Of a stretch of DNA of 36,466 bases, positions 14,147 to 23,091 are shown one piece after another. Under the pieces are notes generated by a model. The model was not told the origin of the DNA and made no database searches. It worked only from the letters and a program-made list of their open reading frames with translations. Position numbers and translations under genes: made by a program. This stretch comes from a virus. The stretch lies in IMG/VR virus record IMGVR_UViG_3300042377_000446, positions 1 to 36,466 of that record. One strand, written 5' to 3'. The number at the start of each line of letters is the position of its first letter. Within the stretch, counting starts at the first letter, position 1.

Positions 14147-14836
14147 TTAGTAAACTCGAAAGACTAATGTTGAATTAGCAATGACCGTGACTTCTACTGT
14201 TTGCCCCGCAGATAGACCCGCTGGGGCTGAACCAGCAAAATTTCCTGCCGTTGTTATCCAAGTAAGCAAAGAAATACCTGCTGTATTGTCACAAGTTAGA
14301 TAGAATACTGAACCCACACTGGTAGAAAATCCATTAGTATCAAGATCAATAATTACTACCGCAGTGCCGCTTCCAATGTGGTAATAGTACGATTTAGAAT
14401 TGGTAGTGGGCGTAATTGTAAGTGAGTTATAATTACTAGCAGCAGTATGTTCACTACCAATAACTAAACCACCAGAGTTCACCGTGATTTGCCCTGCGTT
14501 GTTAAAATTTCCAACATTATTATAAAGATTAAGATACTCACTATAGACATAATCTGCATCTGCGTATTGAGTCCAAGCAGCACTATTCACTGTGCTATCA
14601 CTACAATACAAAACCGCATGGACTGACTGTGATGTATCAAACCACTTAGGAAAAAAAGATGCAACTGAAAAACCAAGTGATATATCATCATATATTGTCG
14701 GTGAACGGTTTGCAATAACGTATGTTACAAAACCAGCGGCATTGTAAAACCAGTATTCACCACCATTTTTAACGACAACTTTACTATTGTCAGATGATTC
14801 AATAGCACTAGCAGTTTTTTTAGATAGGATGCTCAT
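14147..14836 (-). CDS. Probable accessory tail/receptor-binding protein
   Basis: A 229-residue protein rich in Ser, Thr, Asn, Tyr and Gly with almost no Lys or Arg after residue 30, an outline typical of beta-rich phage tail proteins. The central region (QITVNSGGLVIGSEHTAASN) has short alternating strands, and the C-terminus (GQTVEVTVIANSTLVFRVY) looks like a beta-sandwich edge. It overlaps the preceding 99-residue gene by ATGA and follows the tail fibre gene, so a role in host attachment is likely. No family assigned. Confidence 0.6.
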   Translation of the reverse strand: MSILSKKTASAIESSDNSKVVVKNGGEYWFYNAAGFVTYVIANRSPTIYDDISLGFSVASFFPKWFDTSQSVHAVLYCSDSTVNSAAWTQYADADYVYSEYLNLYNNVGNFNNAGQITVNSGGLVIGSEHTAASNYNSLTITPTTNSKSYYYHIGSGTAVVIIDLDTNGFSTSVGSVFYLTCDNTAGISLLTWITTAGNFAGSAPAGLSAGQTVEVTVIANSTLVFRVY

Positions 14837-15132
14837 TTTGTTTGAACTAGGTGTTTAACAATAGCTACTTTGATACTAGTGCTACCAGTAGCACCACTCA
14901 CGGACACACGGCAGATGATAGATGGGGCGCGGAAGTCTGCTTCAAAAGGTGCAGTCCAAGCACCACCACTTACTGCGTTGAATGTATTACCAGCGTCCAT
15001 GCGGGTTTTTAACGTCAGTGTTGCACCGCTAAAAACGCCAGTGGTGATAAGCATGTGTTCAGCACCGAGAGTAGTAGGGAAATCGTAGTCCCCATTAGTT
15101 GTTAGAATAGGAGGATTAGGAAGCGCACTCAT
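14833..15132 (-). CDS. Small putative tail-associated protein
   Basis: A 99-residue beta-rich protein (NGDYDFPTTLGAEHMLITTGVFSGATLTLKT and RAPSIICRVSVSGATGSTSIKVAIVKHL). The alternating hydrophobic pattern suggests a small beta-sandwich, as in capsid-decorating or tail-attached modules. Its stop overlaps the next gene's ATG (ATGA), so the 99- and 229-residue proteins are probably made in similar amounts and may interact. Placed just after the tail fibre gene. Family unknown. Confidence 0.6.
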   Translation of the reverse strand: MSALPNPPILTTNGDYDFPTTLGAEHMLITTGVFSGATLTLKTRMDAGNTFNAVSGGAWTAPFEADFRAPSIICRVSVSGATGSTSIKVAIVKHLVQTK

Positions 15133-15209
15133 GATTTATTTTTTATTTGGTGGAGTTAAAAGTAGAAACGATTGATAAATTGAATTAGCTAGCTAGGCAA
15201 GGCTTAATT

Positions 15210-16640
15210 TTAGAACTGATAAGATATATTCACTTTCCCTGCTGTGAAGGTATTTGTGCCAGATCGAGTTAGCTTCACCGTATCAAGTTCCCCTGATAGG
15301 GTTTTTGTGCCACCACCTACAGCAAAAGTAGCTGTGCCACGTGCCATTGAATGAGAAGAAACCCATGTGTTGTTCTCAAGGCGGGTGAGGGTCAGAACTC
15401 CTGAACATGCAGCAGTAGAAGCACTAAAGACCACAAACCCCGAAGTGCTTGTAGATTCAGTAGACCGTGACCCTGATAGAGATACATAACCCGTTGTAGC
15501 TACCACACCCCCATCACCGATCTGGATTAAAAAGTTATCCGTAAAAGAAAGAGTAACCCCATCAAACATGATGGTAACTTGTTTAACCCCCGCTGGGATG
15601 CTAGCGAAAGAAAACTCTGTTCCAGATGTGGTATTCTGGGCAGTAGCTAGAACAATCTCACGTGACTGACTTTCCTTAGACACCAAAGCGCAACCCCATT
15701 TAGAGGTTACAGAGTTATAGACCAAACGGACAACTAGCACTTTTGATACCGCTGTCGTAGTGGGTAGAATTTCACCAACAGATTCAAAGCTAGCACCCCA
15801 TGAAATAGTCCGTGCAGTGCCGTTATCTTTGATGCGGTAAATGAGTTCGTCAAAGTTGTTAGGTGTCCCTGTCAACCCACTTGTCATTGATGTGATGTTC
15901 GCGGCTAGTGCGGTAATGGTGACTGCATCATAGCTATCAGTGTTCACTGTAGGGGTAGCAGAAGAAGCTACGGTTAAAGTGCGCTTTGTGATGCGTTTAT
16001 TTGTTAGGGTTTCTACCCCCGTCAAAGACGCTTTGGTTGCAATAGCAGCAGTGTAAACGCCAATGTGGGCAGTAAGGGCAGCATCAACTGCACCAACTTC
16101 TGAATCGACATAGGACACATCTGCTTTTGAATCAACCAACGCTTCAAAGGATGGGTCAACTGTGAGTGCTAGCTGGGCAGGGGTTATCAATAACATTTCC
16201 CCTGTGACATCATCAAAGAAAAAGGTTTTCCCCAATCGTTCGCTAGCTATCGGCAGTGCGGTTGCAAAATCTACATCCTCCCCTAATGGGAATGAAAGTG
16301 GCTTGCCCCCGTCGATGTATTCCAATTCCTGTGCAATCAAAGTCAGCTTGTTAAGTGCTGCCCGTATGTCAATCGCGGATGGAGTAGTGTTGTTAGGAAA
16401 TGCCCCAATCTGGGTTTTTGGGGTTCTCCGATATAGGATAACCGACTTATCAACCGCGACCGCAGTGGTGGTTAAAAAACCAGATGGGGTAACAATAAAG
16501 TTTCCCGTCTCAACCCCGTCAATAAATAGATGTAGGTCTTCATCATCCAACCACTGTAGCGTAATGGGGTAGGGGACTACGGTAGAGTTGTTCCCTATAT
16601 ATGCTTCAAAAACTTTATCCGTTGTGATTGTGGATGGCAT
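15210..16640 (-). CDS. Tail fibre protein with T7-type N-terminal attachment domain
   Basis: A 476-residue tail fibre. Residues about 8-120 (EAYIGNNSTVVPYPITLQWLD, VILYRRTPKTQ, ALNKLTLIAQELEYIDGG) match the T7 gp17 N-terminal domain that fixes the fibre to the tail tube. A helical neck follows (SFEALVDSKADVSYVDSEVGAVDAAL), and the distal part is Ser/Thr/Gly-rich beta structure with no chaperone domain that I can identify. The distal part should set host range. At 476 residues it is shorter than T7 gp17 (about 550). It is separated from the upstream ejection-protein gene by 47 bases that include a 16-base palindrome (16655-16670). Confidence 0.85.
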   Translation of the reverse strand: MPSTITTDKVFEAYIGNNSTVVPYPITLQWLDDEDLHLFIDGVETGNFIVTPSGFLTTTAVAVDKSVILYRRTPKTQIGAFPNNTTPSAIDIRAALNKLTLIAQELEYIDGGKPLSFPLGEDVDFATALPIASERLGKTFFFDDVTGEMLLITPAQLALTVDPSFEALVDSKADVSYVDSEVGAVDAALTAHIGVYTAAIATKASLTGVETLTNKRITKRTLTVASSATPTVNTDSYDAVTITALAANITSMTSGLTGTPNNFDELIYRIKDNGTARTISWGASFESVGEILPTTTAVSKVLVVRLVYNSVTSKWGCALVSKESQSREIVLATAQNTTSGTEFSFASIPAGVKQVTIMFDGVTLSFTDNFLIQIGDGGVVATTGYVSLSGSRSTESTSTSGFVVFSASTAACSGVLTLTRLENNTWVSSHSMARGTATFAVGGGTKTLSGELDTVKLTRSGTNTFTAGKVNISYQF

Positions 16641-16654
16641 GGTGCGAGTAGTTT

Positions 16655-16670
16655 AGCTAGCTAGCTAGCT
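16655..16670. repeat. TAGC palindromic array (AGCT x4)
   Basis: AGCTAGCTAGCTAGCT is a perfect 16-base palindrome in the gap between the giant ejection-protein gene and the tail fibre gene. Similar arrays occur in other gaps at 211-216, 7033-7044, 13734-13741, 15186-15195, 36225-36238 and 36317-36346. Confidence 0.9.
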
Positions 16671-16687
16671 GATGGCAAGGAGGATAT

Positions 16688-19600
16688 TTAATTATTTTCT
16701 TCCTCCAATTTTTCTTTTGCGCGTTGGGCAGTTTCCTTCAACGACATGTTTTGCAGTCGGGTTGCTTCCAAATTGTATTTTTTAACTTTCGCACGGGTAG
16801 CTGGGGTAACATGGTTTTCATACGCTTCCACTGCTTCTTTTGCAACAGTAACCTTCATTTTGTCGATCTCCCGTTTCTCATTTACCTTGAGCTTTAGCTT
16901 GGAAACTTCATTCAAAATACCAAGGGTTGCTGCCGCATCTTTCAGCATCAAACGTGCTTGCCGTTCGTTCAGGGTTTCCTTGTCACCTGTGATGTTCCCC
17001 GCAGCTAGATTTGCTTCCGCAGCAGATTTGTACTCATAGAGTTCAGTGACCGATTTAGGGGCAAAAGAACCACGCCCCATTGGGGAAAAGAAAGTCCCTA
17101 CAACTGGGATGTCAGAGAAGTTAAATTCTGTTTCCTCAACGGGTGTAGAACCACGACCAAAGAGGGCAACAGCATCCATGCCTGCCCCACCTAGCGACTT
17201 TCTGATAACATGATCAATCTCACGTGGGGACACATGAAACATTTCCCCCAGCTTGATAGATAGCTTGGTGTTGTGACTGCCATATTGCAACTTCCTAAAC
17301 CCATCTACCGACAATCTTTCTTCATCAGCAGGGATAATTTTACGATCAAAGAAGGTGTCTTCGTTAGCCCCAAGTTCATAGGGTATTGCTACCGCTACTG
17401 GAAGGGTGGTGGGTAACAAACTACCCATCATCATAAGTGCCATTTCTTTTGCCGCTTCGGGGTCATTTTGGTGCAACGAATCGAGAAGTGCCATAGGCAT
17501 AGCCATAGCTAGACCATCCATCTCAAACGCCCGTGGGATGCGTAGGAGTTCTTCACGGGTAGAACCATCTGGCATTGGGATAGAAACAGGGATGTAAGTG
17601 AAGCGATACTTTTCAGAAGCAGGCATTTGAATCCACCATTCTTCATCCTTATACGAATACCAAAGGCTTGCTGCTATCCCTGCTTTCACAAGCATTTTCA
17701 AACCAAAAGTTAGCTTGTTTCTGTGAAACGCATCATAGTGAGAACGAATCCCTTGAATCTGTGCATTTGAGAAAGGCATGATTTGATTTAACAATCGCAT
17801 GTTAGACCCAGCGGCACTAAAATTAGTTGTGACTTCTTTGGCAGCGACCATCAATTTCTGTGCAATTTCTGGGGTTAAAGCATCGGTCTTAGGATTCCAC
17901 CCAATTTCCCTAGCTAGCAATTTCATTTCAGTAATACGGGTAGCTGATTCCGCATATTGAAACACACCACGGATGTAGTTTAGAAGTTCGTTAGGGTGTC
18001 TTAAACGGGTAATTTTCCCGTGAAATAAACGGTCTGCTGCGTCTTTCGTGTGGTTCAAATCTGCACCTAGTGATGATGCCATCTCCAACCCCAAACGATG
18101 ATAGAGTTGTCTCCATTCATCATTCATAAAGGTGTTACCAGATAAACCAGCAATGAGGTTTGTTTTCATGGTGTCTGCCCATGTAATAGCAATGCGCCAA
18201 AAGCTAGCTTCTGAACGGGTGTTATAGTAGAGGGTGGAAAAGTCCCTAGCTGGGTTTGTTGCCATAGCGAAACTTGCACGATACCCAGTTGTTCCCAGTT
18301 TGAAAAGTTGGTTGGGTTTTGCGATAATCCAGTTGAACAAAGCAGAATCAACCCTGAATGTTTCCATGCCCATGATAGCATTATAAGCAGTGCGGTTCAC
18401 CTCAAACCAACGTCTCTTGCCTTCAAAGAATATGGGAATAATGGGATTCTCTGTTTTCTTTGTGGGCATGTATGCTTCACCCCAAAAAGTGATAAGTTTG
18501 TCACCTTCATCTGCCCTAGCTATTTTTTCTTTCGCATCCTCAAGCGCATCAAGCGAATCACCATCCTCAATTTCTTTTGTTATTGCATCAAGTAAATCAA
18601 CAACTGATCTATGTGCATCAGGGATTTTATCAATTTCAACTTCAAATATGACATTGCTCAAGTCTGGGACATGCTTAACAAGGGTGAGAAGTTGCTCTAC
18701 CACTGCGCGTTGGTTAGCACGTAGAACAATGCCACGTGCATTGTGAATCATACTTTCAAACGGGTCTTGAATACGACGAGAAGAACCAACTAAATGTTTT
18801 ACCAGTGCGCCACCCAAAGCGTTTGGGGGTCTGTTTGAGTAGTCGTTAGCTATAGCTTCAAATTCACGGAATAGCGGGATGTAGTCACCAGCATCATGCT
18901 TGCGAATACGTGCAACTACCTCTGCATAATCAGCACTAGAATCCGCTGCATATTGCAGAACCCGATCATTCCATTCATAGATTTTTTGGGCAGTTGATTC
19001 AAACTCTGGTGTCCCTAGTTCTTTGATAATGTGGTTAGCATCATTAAGGGATAAACCCGATTCCCGTGACACCATATTGCCATATTTATCTTTACGCCAC
19101 GCTGCAATAGCTAGGGTTCTTCTAGCCCATAAATAAATGGACAAATCTTTCCGTCTTTGCTTGGTATTGAAGTTAGCTAGGATATATTTTAAGGAGGATT
19201 TTTTACCAAACCCATTTCCCACCCAGTCGCGGTGTTCATTTTCAACCATCCCTTTGACAACTGCATCATGCGTTGCTGCCAACTGGGTTGCTGTTGCGAA
19301 AGGATCAACACTTAATTTCCCCCGCCCTCTGTATTTGCTGATCGCTTCTTGGGTAATATCCTTGAGCGGGTATAAAGCATCAACATATTTGCTAGCTAGA
19401 GTTTCCACAAAGCTAGAAAAATTTAATGCTGCTACTTGTGCCGCGTTGGGTTTCCCAACTATGCCAGCGTAACCACGGTTTAATGCACCTTGCAATGCAT
19501 AGTCTTTCGATAGCTTTTGCAACTTGGCATAAGCCTTAGCTACTTTGGGGTTTGCATCTAACACATTTGTAGTGAACCACGCATGGGTGGCGGGGGCTAT

Positions 19601-22600
19601 GTCTGCCATGTCGTGAACTCCTTCAAGCAACATACGGGTATATTCTGCAAAACCCTCTGATAGCAGGGTGTTAGCTGGGGCAGCATTGCCATAAAGGGCA
19701 GTTCCCAAGTGTGCTAACTCACCGCGCATTGTGTTAGAGATTTTGCGAATCTTAACCCACTTGTCATCCCCAATCGAACCTTCTAAAAATTGGTCTTCAA
19801 TAGCATGACCGACTTCGTGAAACACGGTTGTTACTCCACCGTTTCGGCGCACACGGATGATACGCGCGGCTAGCCAATAAGAACCATTTGCGTTCTTTCC
19901 AACTTTCTTTTTGCCAAAGCGGATAGCAGTAGTGCTACCAATCGCTTTGAGAATATCTATTGCTGCTTTAGTAAGTTCTGGGTGTGCTACAGCTCTACGG
20001 ACGTTGCCCACGTTTTCCACCTCCAATGTCCATCGGATAGGTTGCGCCCCAATCTTATGACCGTACGCGGCAGGGTTGTCTAGCACTGCACCCGCAAGGA
20101 AACTCTCTGTGGTTGCTTCCTGTAGCGTCCGTGGTGCGCCTTTGTAGTCAATCGTGTCGGTAGTAGCCCAACCTTCGGGGTTCATTGACAGTGCCACTTC
20201 TGCCGCTTCTGCCGCCCCACTGGTGGTAACAGATTTTTCTCCATTAGTTACTACAATTTTCCCATCTGGGGTAGCTACGAATTTCACGTTCGGTGCTACC
20301 CCCATAGGTGCTGGGGTGTCCCCTAGTTTCTTGCTGGTTTTTTGCCCACCAAGTTTAGTTGTGTCCCCTGAATTTTGGGTTCGCCCGTTGGCGGGGGCGG
20401 CTTGCTGTGTAGCAACAAATGATTTTCTAATGTCAGCGATTGCACTAGCTAGTTCGGGGGTTTGATCGGGTAGTTGTTCCAACCAATCAATGTAGCTATC
20501 TAATTGTTCCTCAGAATCAATTCTCTCCATTTGAGATAAAACCGTTTCCATTGTTTCTTGCACATTGGTATCAGGGTTAGTAAAAACAATGTTGCGAGTA
20601 TCATTACTAGCTTTGCCCACCCATGCATGGAGGTTTTCTACTGGGGACACATTTACTACGTTTGTAGTAGTTGGTGCGCTTGCCACGTTGGAGCTAGTAT
20701 TCGGGGCAGCACTTGGGGCATTGATGTTAGAAGAAGTCTCACCCATTACAACAGGGGTGCTAACACCATTAGTGGATGAAGTTTCACCCATCACTGCTGG
20801 GTTGCTAGCAATGCTGCTAGATGTGTTTTGGGTGTCCACGTCCTCCCCCATGTTGAAATTTAACACACTGCTCAACCGTGCGATAGATGCGTCTGATTTA
20901 GACGAACTACTTGTAGCTATGCTTTCTTGGTCAGCAGGGTTAGAAATTCTGGTGAACCCATGCTCCTTAACAAAACTTTCAACAAAACTCATTTTTTCAT
21001 CAAGTGCCATTTCACTCATTTGTTCTATGTCCTCTGGGGCAAGACCAAGTGCGGCTAATAATTCGGGGTTAGCTAGGTTGCTATTGAGCGCACGTCTATC
21101 CAAATAATTACCTACCGACTTGCCACCCATACCAACCAACACAAGGGGTATCATACCAAATGCAACTTCGGGTGAGTTCATGATCAACTCATTTAATCTG
21201 CCATCTTTCCCAAAAAGGTTCACATCAGGCATGTCTTCGTCAATGGCAGCATAGATTTTTTGCGTCACTGGCATCATCCCATCTTGGGCAAACTCAGTCA
21301 CAGTTTCTAACGCAAGGGTAGAAACAAATTTCCCTATGAAGGACTTTGCTTTGGGCATGTTCTTGAACAGCAACTCAGCTTGAACTTTAGATAGCGCAGT
21401 GTAAGCCAATGCTGCAACTTGCGCCCCACTGTTGAGTTTCTCCCAATCGGCTTCGGGTGCTTGTGCGCGTAGGTCAGCTAGGTTACGTTCCGTTTGTGCA
21501 GCATACACTAGAGGTAGTGTTAGGTTGCTCATGGACAATGCCATTTCGGGTAGTGAATCTATCGTGTAGTAAGCCCAGTTTTCAGGATTCCATTTGCCCC
21601 AAAAATTCTTGGTGGTCTTCACCTTAGCTACTACCTCGCGCCATTGGTTAAGCTGTGTCCCATAAGCGGCAGCAAGTTCCATTTTATCAGTCACCCCAAG
21701 TAGGTTTTTTCTTTCTTCTGGTGTTAGCTTGCGCTTCTTAAAATTACCGTCCCCAACGGTGGGCAACCAATCTGCTTCTTGATACTCAGTGGGGGAATAC
21801 TTGCCCCGCCCCAGTGGGGAAGCACCAGAAAGTTCACGTAGGGTGTCGTATTGATCTCCTTTTTTGTTGGTGTCCCACACCCACACATCTTCATTGCTAG
21901 CTAGAAGTTTTCTTGCTTCTTGCATATTGGATTTCACATAGCCAGCATCTATTAAATCTGCAAACCCCTTAGTGGCACGTCCCCAACTATTGCTAAGGCG
22001 ACCCATGACGGTATCTATGTTTTGCCCATTTGCTGCTGCCGTTTCTGCCATCATGGTAACTGCCATCCCAAAATCATCTTTGCCTAATTTAGCTAGCGAC
22101 ATTGCTGCTTCCTCAAGGTCAATGTATGGTTCATCATCAAACACCATAGGTGTCCCACTGTCACGTGAGATAGTGTTAAAGGCTTTTCTAACAAAAGGCT
22201 TTAGGTGTCCCGCTTGTTTTTCCATCTCAAGCTGTGCCACGTTGTTAGCCTTGCGGATTATCAATCTCTCAGTGTCCGATAGCTTAGAGAACTTTTCCTC
22301 AAGTTGGTCTTCAAATTGCTTTTGGGTTTCTTTCTTCATCCCCATGAAGGAAGAAATCGCGTTATTGCTAGCTTCAACTGCGACTTCTTTTTGCCGCTTG
22401 TCTTCTGCTAAAACGTGTTGCCCCCAACGTGATACAGCATCGAAAGTTGATTCTTCTTCCCCAGCTTTTATTGCTTCCCGCAGTTGGGGTTCTGCAAACC
22501 CAGAGCTAATTTCACGCTCAGAAAAGCCCATGAGTTCCATGGCTTTTCTGTTAGTAAAATCCTCCCGTGGATTGTAATAATTAGCTAAGGTACTTTCCTT

Positions 22601-23044
22601 CATGATGGTGTATTCTTCAAAATCACCACTGGTTTTTAGCATTGAATCAAATGTTGCATCATCCGCAGAGTGCCATTTCATCATGCCAGAAGCAAGTTTC
22701 ACAGCGGATTGAGCTTTTTTTCTGGCAGCAATTTCCTCACTATAACCGAAGGGGATATGCCCCGTTTGGTTGACTTTCTTTTTGTATTCAGCTAGCTTTG
22801 TTTTTGTGTCCTGTAACTCCTGAACCATCAGGGTTCTATCTTTTTTGACAGGGGCATTTACAATATCGACCACATTTTTGCTGATATCTGAAATAGTGGT
22901 TGACTGCTGAACAACATCTTGTTGGGCAATCTCAGCTTGGGTTTTCTCAAACTTATCAAGCAGTTGGAGGGCAACCCCATCTGCTTCCATTTGGTTTTTG
23001 CTTGCAGTAAAATCGTAGCTAAGAACTGAACTTTCATCGGTCAT
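16688..23044 (-). CDS. Giant internal virion/ejection protein with HEVGH metallopeptidase and LPD38-like region
   Basis: A 2118-residue protein in the position of T7 gp16, the last of three internal virion proteins, so it is probably ejected with the DNA. It has an N-terminal helical/coiled region rich in Gln, Glu and Lys; a Ser/Thr/Asn low-complexity linker (about 740-810, repeated V-M-G-E-T-S-S); a zinc-peptidase motif H1076-E-V-G-H1080 with a candidate third ligand in S-E1130-G-F-A-E1134-Y; and a helical region at about 1575-1820 (GTTGYRASFAMATNPARDF, then a long MPFSNAQIQGIRSHYDAF segment) that resembles LPD38 of phage polyvalent proteins. I see no lytic transglycosylase, which T7 gp16 has. 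The start codon overlaps a 9-bp hairpin. The protein may cut cell-wall crosslinks or host proteins on entry; target unknown. Confidence 0.85.
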   Translation of the reverse strand: MTDESSVLSYDFTASKNQMEADGVALQLLDKFEKTQAEIAQQDVVQQSTTISDISKNVVDIVNAPVKKDRTLMVQELQDTKTKLAEYKKKVNQTGHIPFGYSEEIAARKKAQSAVKLASGMMKWHSADDATFDSMLKTSGDFEEYTIMKESTLANYYNPREDFTNRKAMELMGFSEREISSGFAEPQLREAIKAGEEESTFDAVSRWGQHVLAEDKRQKEVAVEASNNAISSFMGMKKETQKQFEDQLEEKFSKLSDTERLIIRKANNVAQLEMEKQAGHLKPFVRKAFNTISRDSGTPMVFDDEPYIDLEEAAMSLAKLGKDDFGMAVTMMAETAAANGQNIDTVMGRLSNSWGRATKGFADLIDAGYVKSNMQEARKLLASNEDVWVWDTNKKGDQYDTLRELSGASPLGRGKYSPTEYQEADWLPTVGDGNFKKRKLTPEERKNLLGVTDKMELAAAYGTQLNQWREVVAKVKTTKNFWGKWNPENWAYYTIDSLPEMALSMSNLTLPLVYAAQTERNLADLRAQAPEADWEKLNSGAQVAALAYTALSKVQAELLFKNMPKAKSFIGKFVSTLALETVTEFAQDGMMPVTQKIYAAIDEDMPDVNLFGKDGRLNELIMNSPEVAFGMIPLVLVGMGGKSVGNYLDRRALNSNLANPELLAALGLAPEDIEQMSEMALDEKMSFVESFVKEHGFTRISNPADQESIATSSSSKSDASIARLSSVLNFNMGEDVDTQNTSSSIASNPAVMGETSSTNGVSTPVVMGETSSNINAPSAAPNTSSNVASAPTTTNVVNVSPVENLHAWVGKASNDTRNIVFTNPDTNVQETMETVLSQMERIDSEEQLDSYIDWLEQLPDQTPELASAIADIRKSFVATQQAAPANGRTQNSGDTTKLGGQKTSKKLGDTPAPMGVAPNVKFVATPDGKIVVTNGEKSVTTSGAAEAAEVALSMNPEGWATTDTIDYKGAPRTLQEATTESFLAGAVLDNPAAYGHKIGAQPIRWTLEVENVGNVRRAVAHPELTKAAIDILKAIGSTTAIRFGKKKVGKNANGSYWLAARIIRVRRNGGVTTVFHEVGHAIEDQFLEGSIGDDKWVKIRKISNTMRGELAHLGTALYGNAAPANTLLSEGFAEYTRMLLEGVHDMADIAPATHAWFTTNVLDANPKVAKAYAKLQKLSKDYALQGALNRGYAGIVGKPNAAQVAALNFSSFVETLASKYVDALYPLKDITQEAISKYRGRGKLSVDPFATATQLAATHDAVVKGMVENEHRDWVGNGFGKKSSLKYILANFNTKQRRKDLSIYLWARRTLAIAAWRKDKYGNMVSRESGLSLNDANHIIKELGTPEFESTAQKIYEWNDRVLQYAADSSADYAEVVARIRKHDAGDYIPLFREFEAIANDYSNRPPNALGGALVKHLVGSSRRIQDPFESMIHNARGIVLRANQRAVVEQLLTLVKHVPDLSNVIFEVEIDKIPDAHRSVVDLLDAITKEIEDGDSLDALEDAKEKIARADEGDKLITFWGEAYMPTKKTENPIIPIFFEGKRRWFEVNRTAYNAIMGMETFRVDSALFNWIIAKPNQLFKLGTTGYRASFAMATNPARDFSTLYYNTRSEASFWRIAITWADTMKTNLIAGLSGNTFMNDEWRQLYHRLGLEMASSLGADLNHTKDAADRLFHGKITRLRHPNELLNYIRGVFQYAESATRITEMKLLAREIGWNPKTDALTPEIAQKLMVAAKEVTTNFSAAGSNMRLLNQIMPFSNAQIQGIRSHYDAFHRNKLTFGLKMLVKAGIAASLWYSYKDEEWWIQMPASEKYRFTYIPVSIPMPDGSTREELLRIPRAFEMDGLAMAMPMALLDSLHQNDPEAAKEMALMMMGSLLPTTLPVAVAIPYELGANEDTFFDRKIIPADEERLSVDGFRKLQYGSHNTKLSIKLGEMFHVSPREIDHVIRKSLGGAGMDAVALFGRGSTPVEETEFNFSDIPVVGTFFSPMGRGSFAPKSVTELYEYKSAAEANLAAGNITGDKETLNERQARLMLKDAAATLGILNEVSKLKLKVNEKREIDKMKVTVAKEAVEAYENHVTPATRAKVKKYNLEATRLQNMSLKETAQRAKEKLEEENN

Positions 23045-23073
23045 GGGGGTGAGTCTAGCTAACCCACCCCCAT
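23043..23073 (-). promoter_or_regulatory. Hairpin that buries the start codon of the giant ejection-protein gene
   Basis: In the - strand mRNA, AUGGGGGUG (23073-23065) pairs perfectly with CACCCCCAU (23051-23043), a 9-bp stem with a 13-base loop. The last two stem bases are the A and U of the start codon at 23044-23042. The first stem strand also starts with an AUG followed after three sense codons by UAG. The upstream gene stops at 23092, 19 bases before the stem. Initiation may need the stem to be opened. Confidence 0.55.
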
Positions 23074-23091
23074 AAAGTCAAGAGTGTATTC

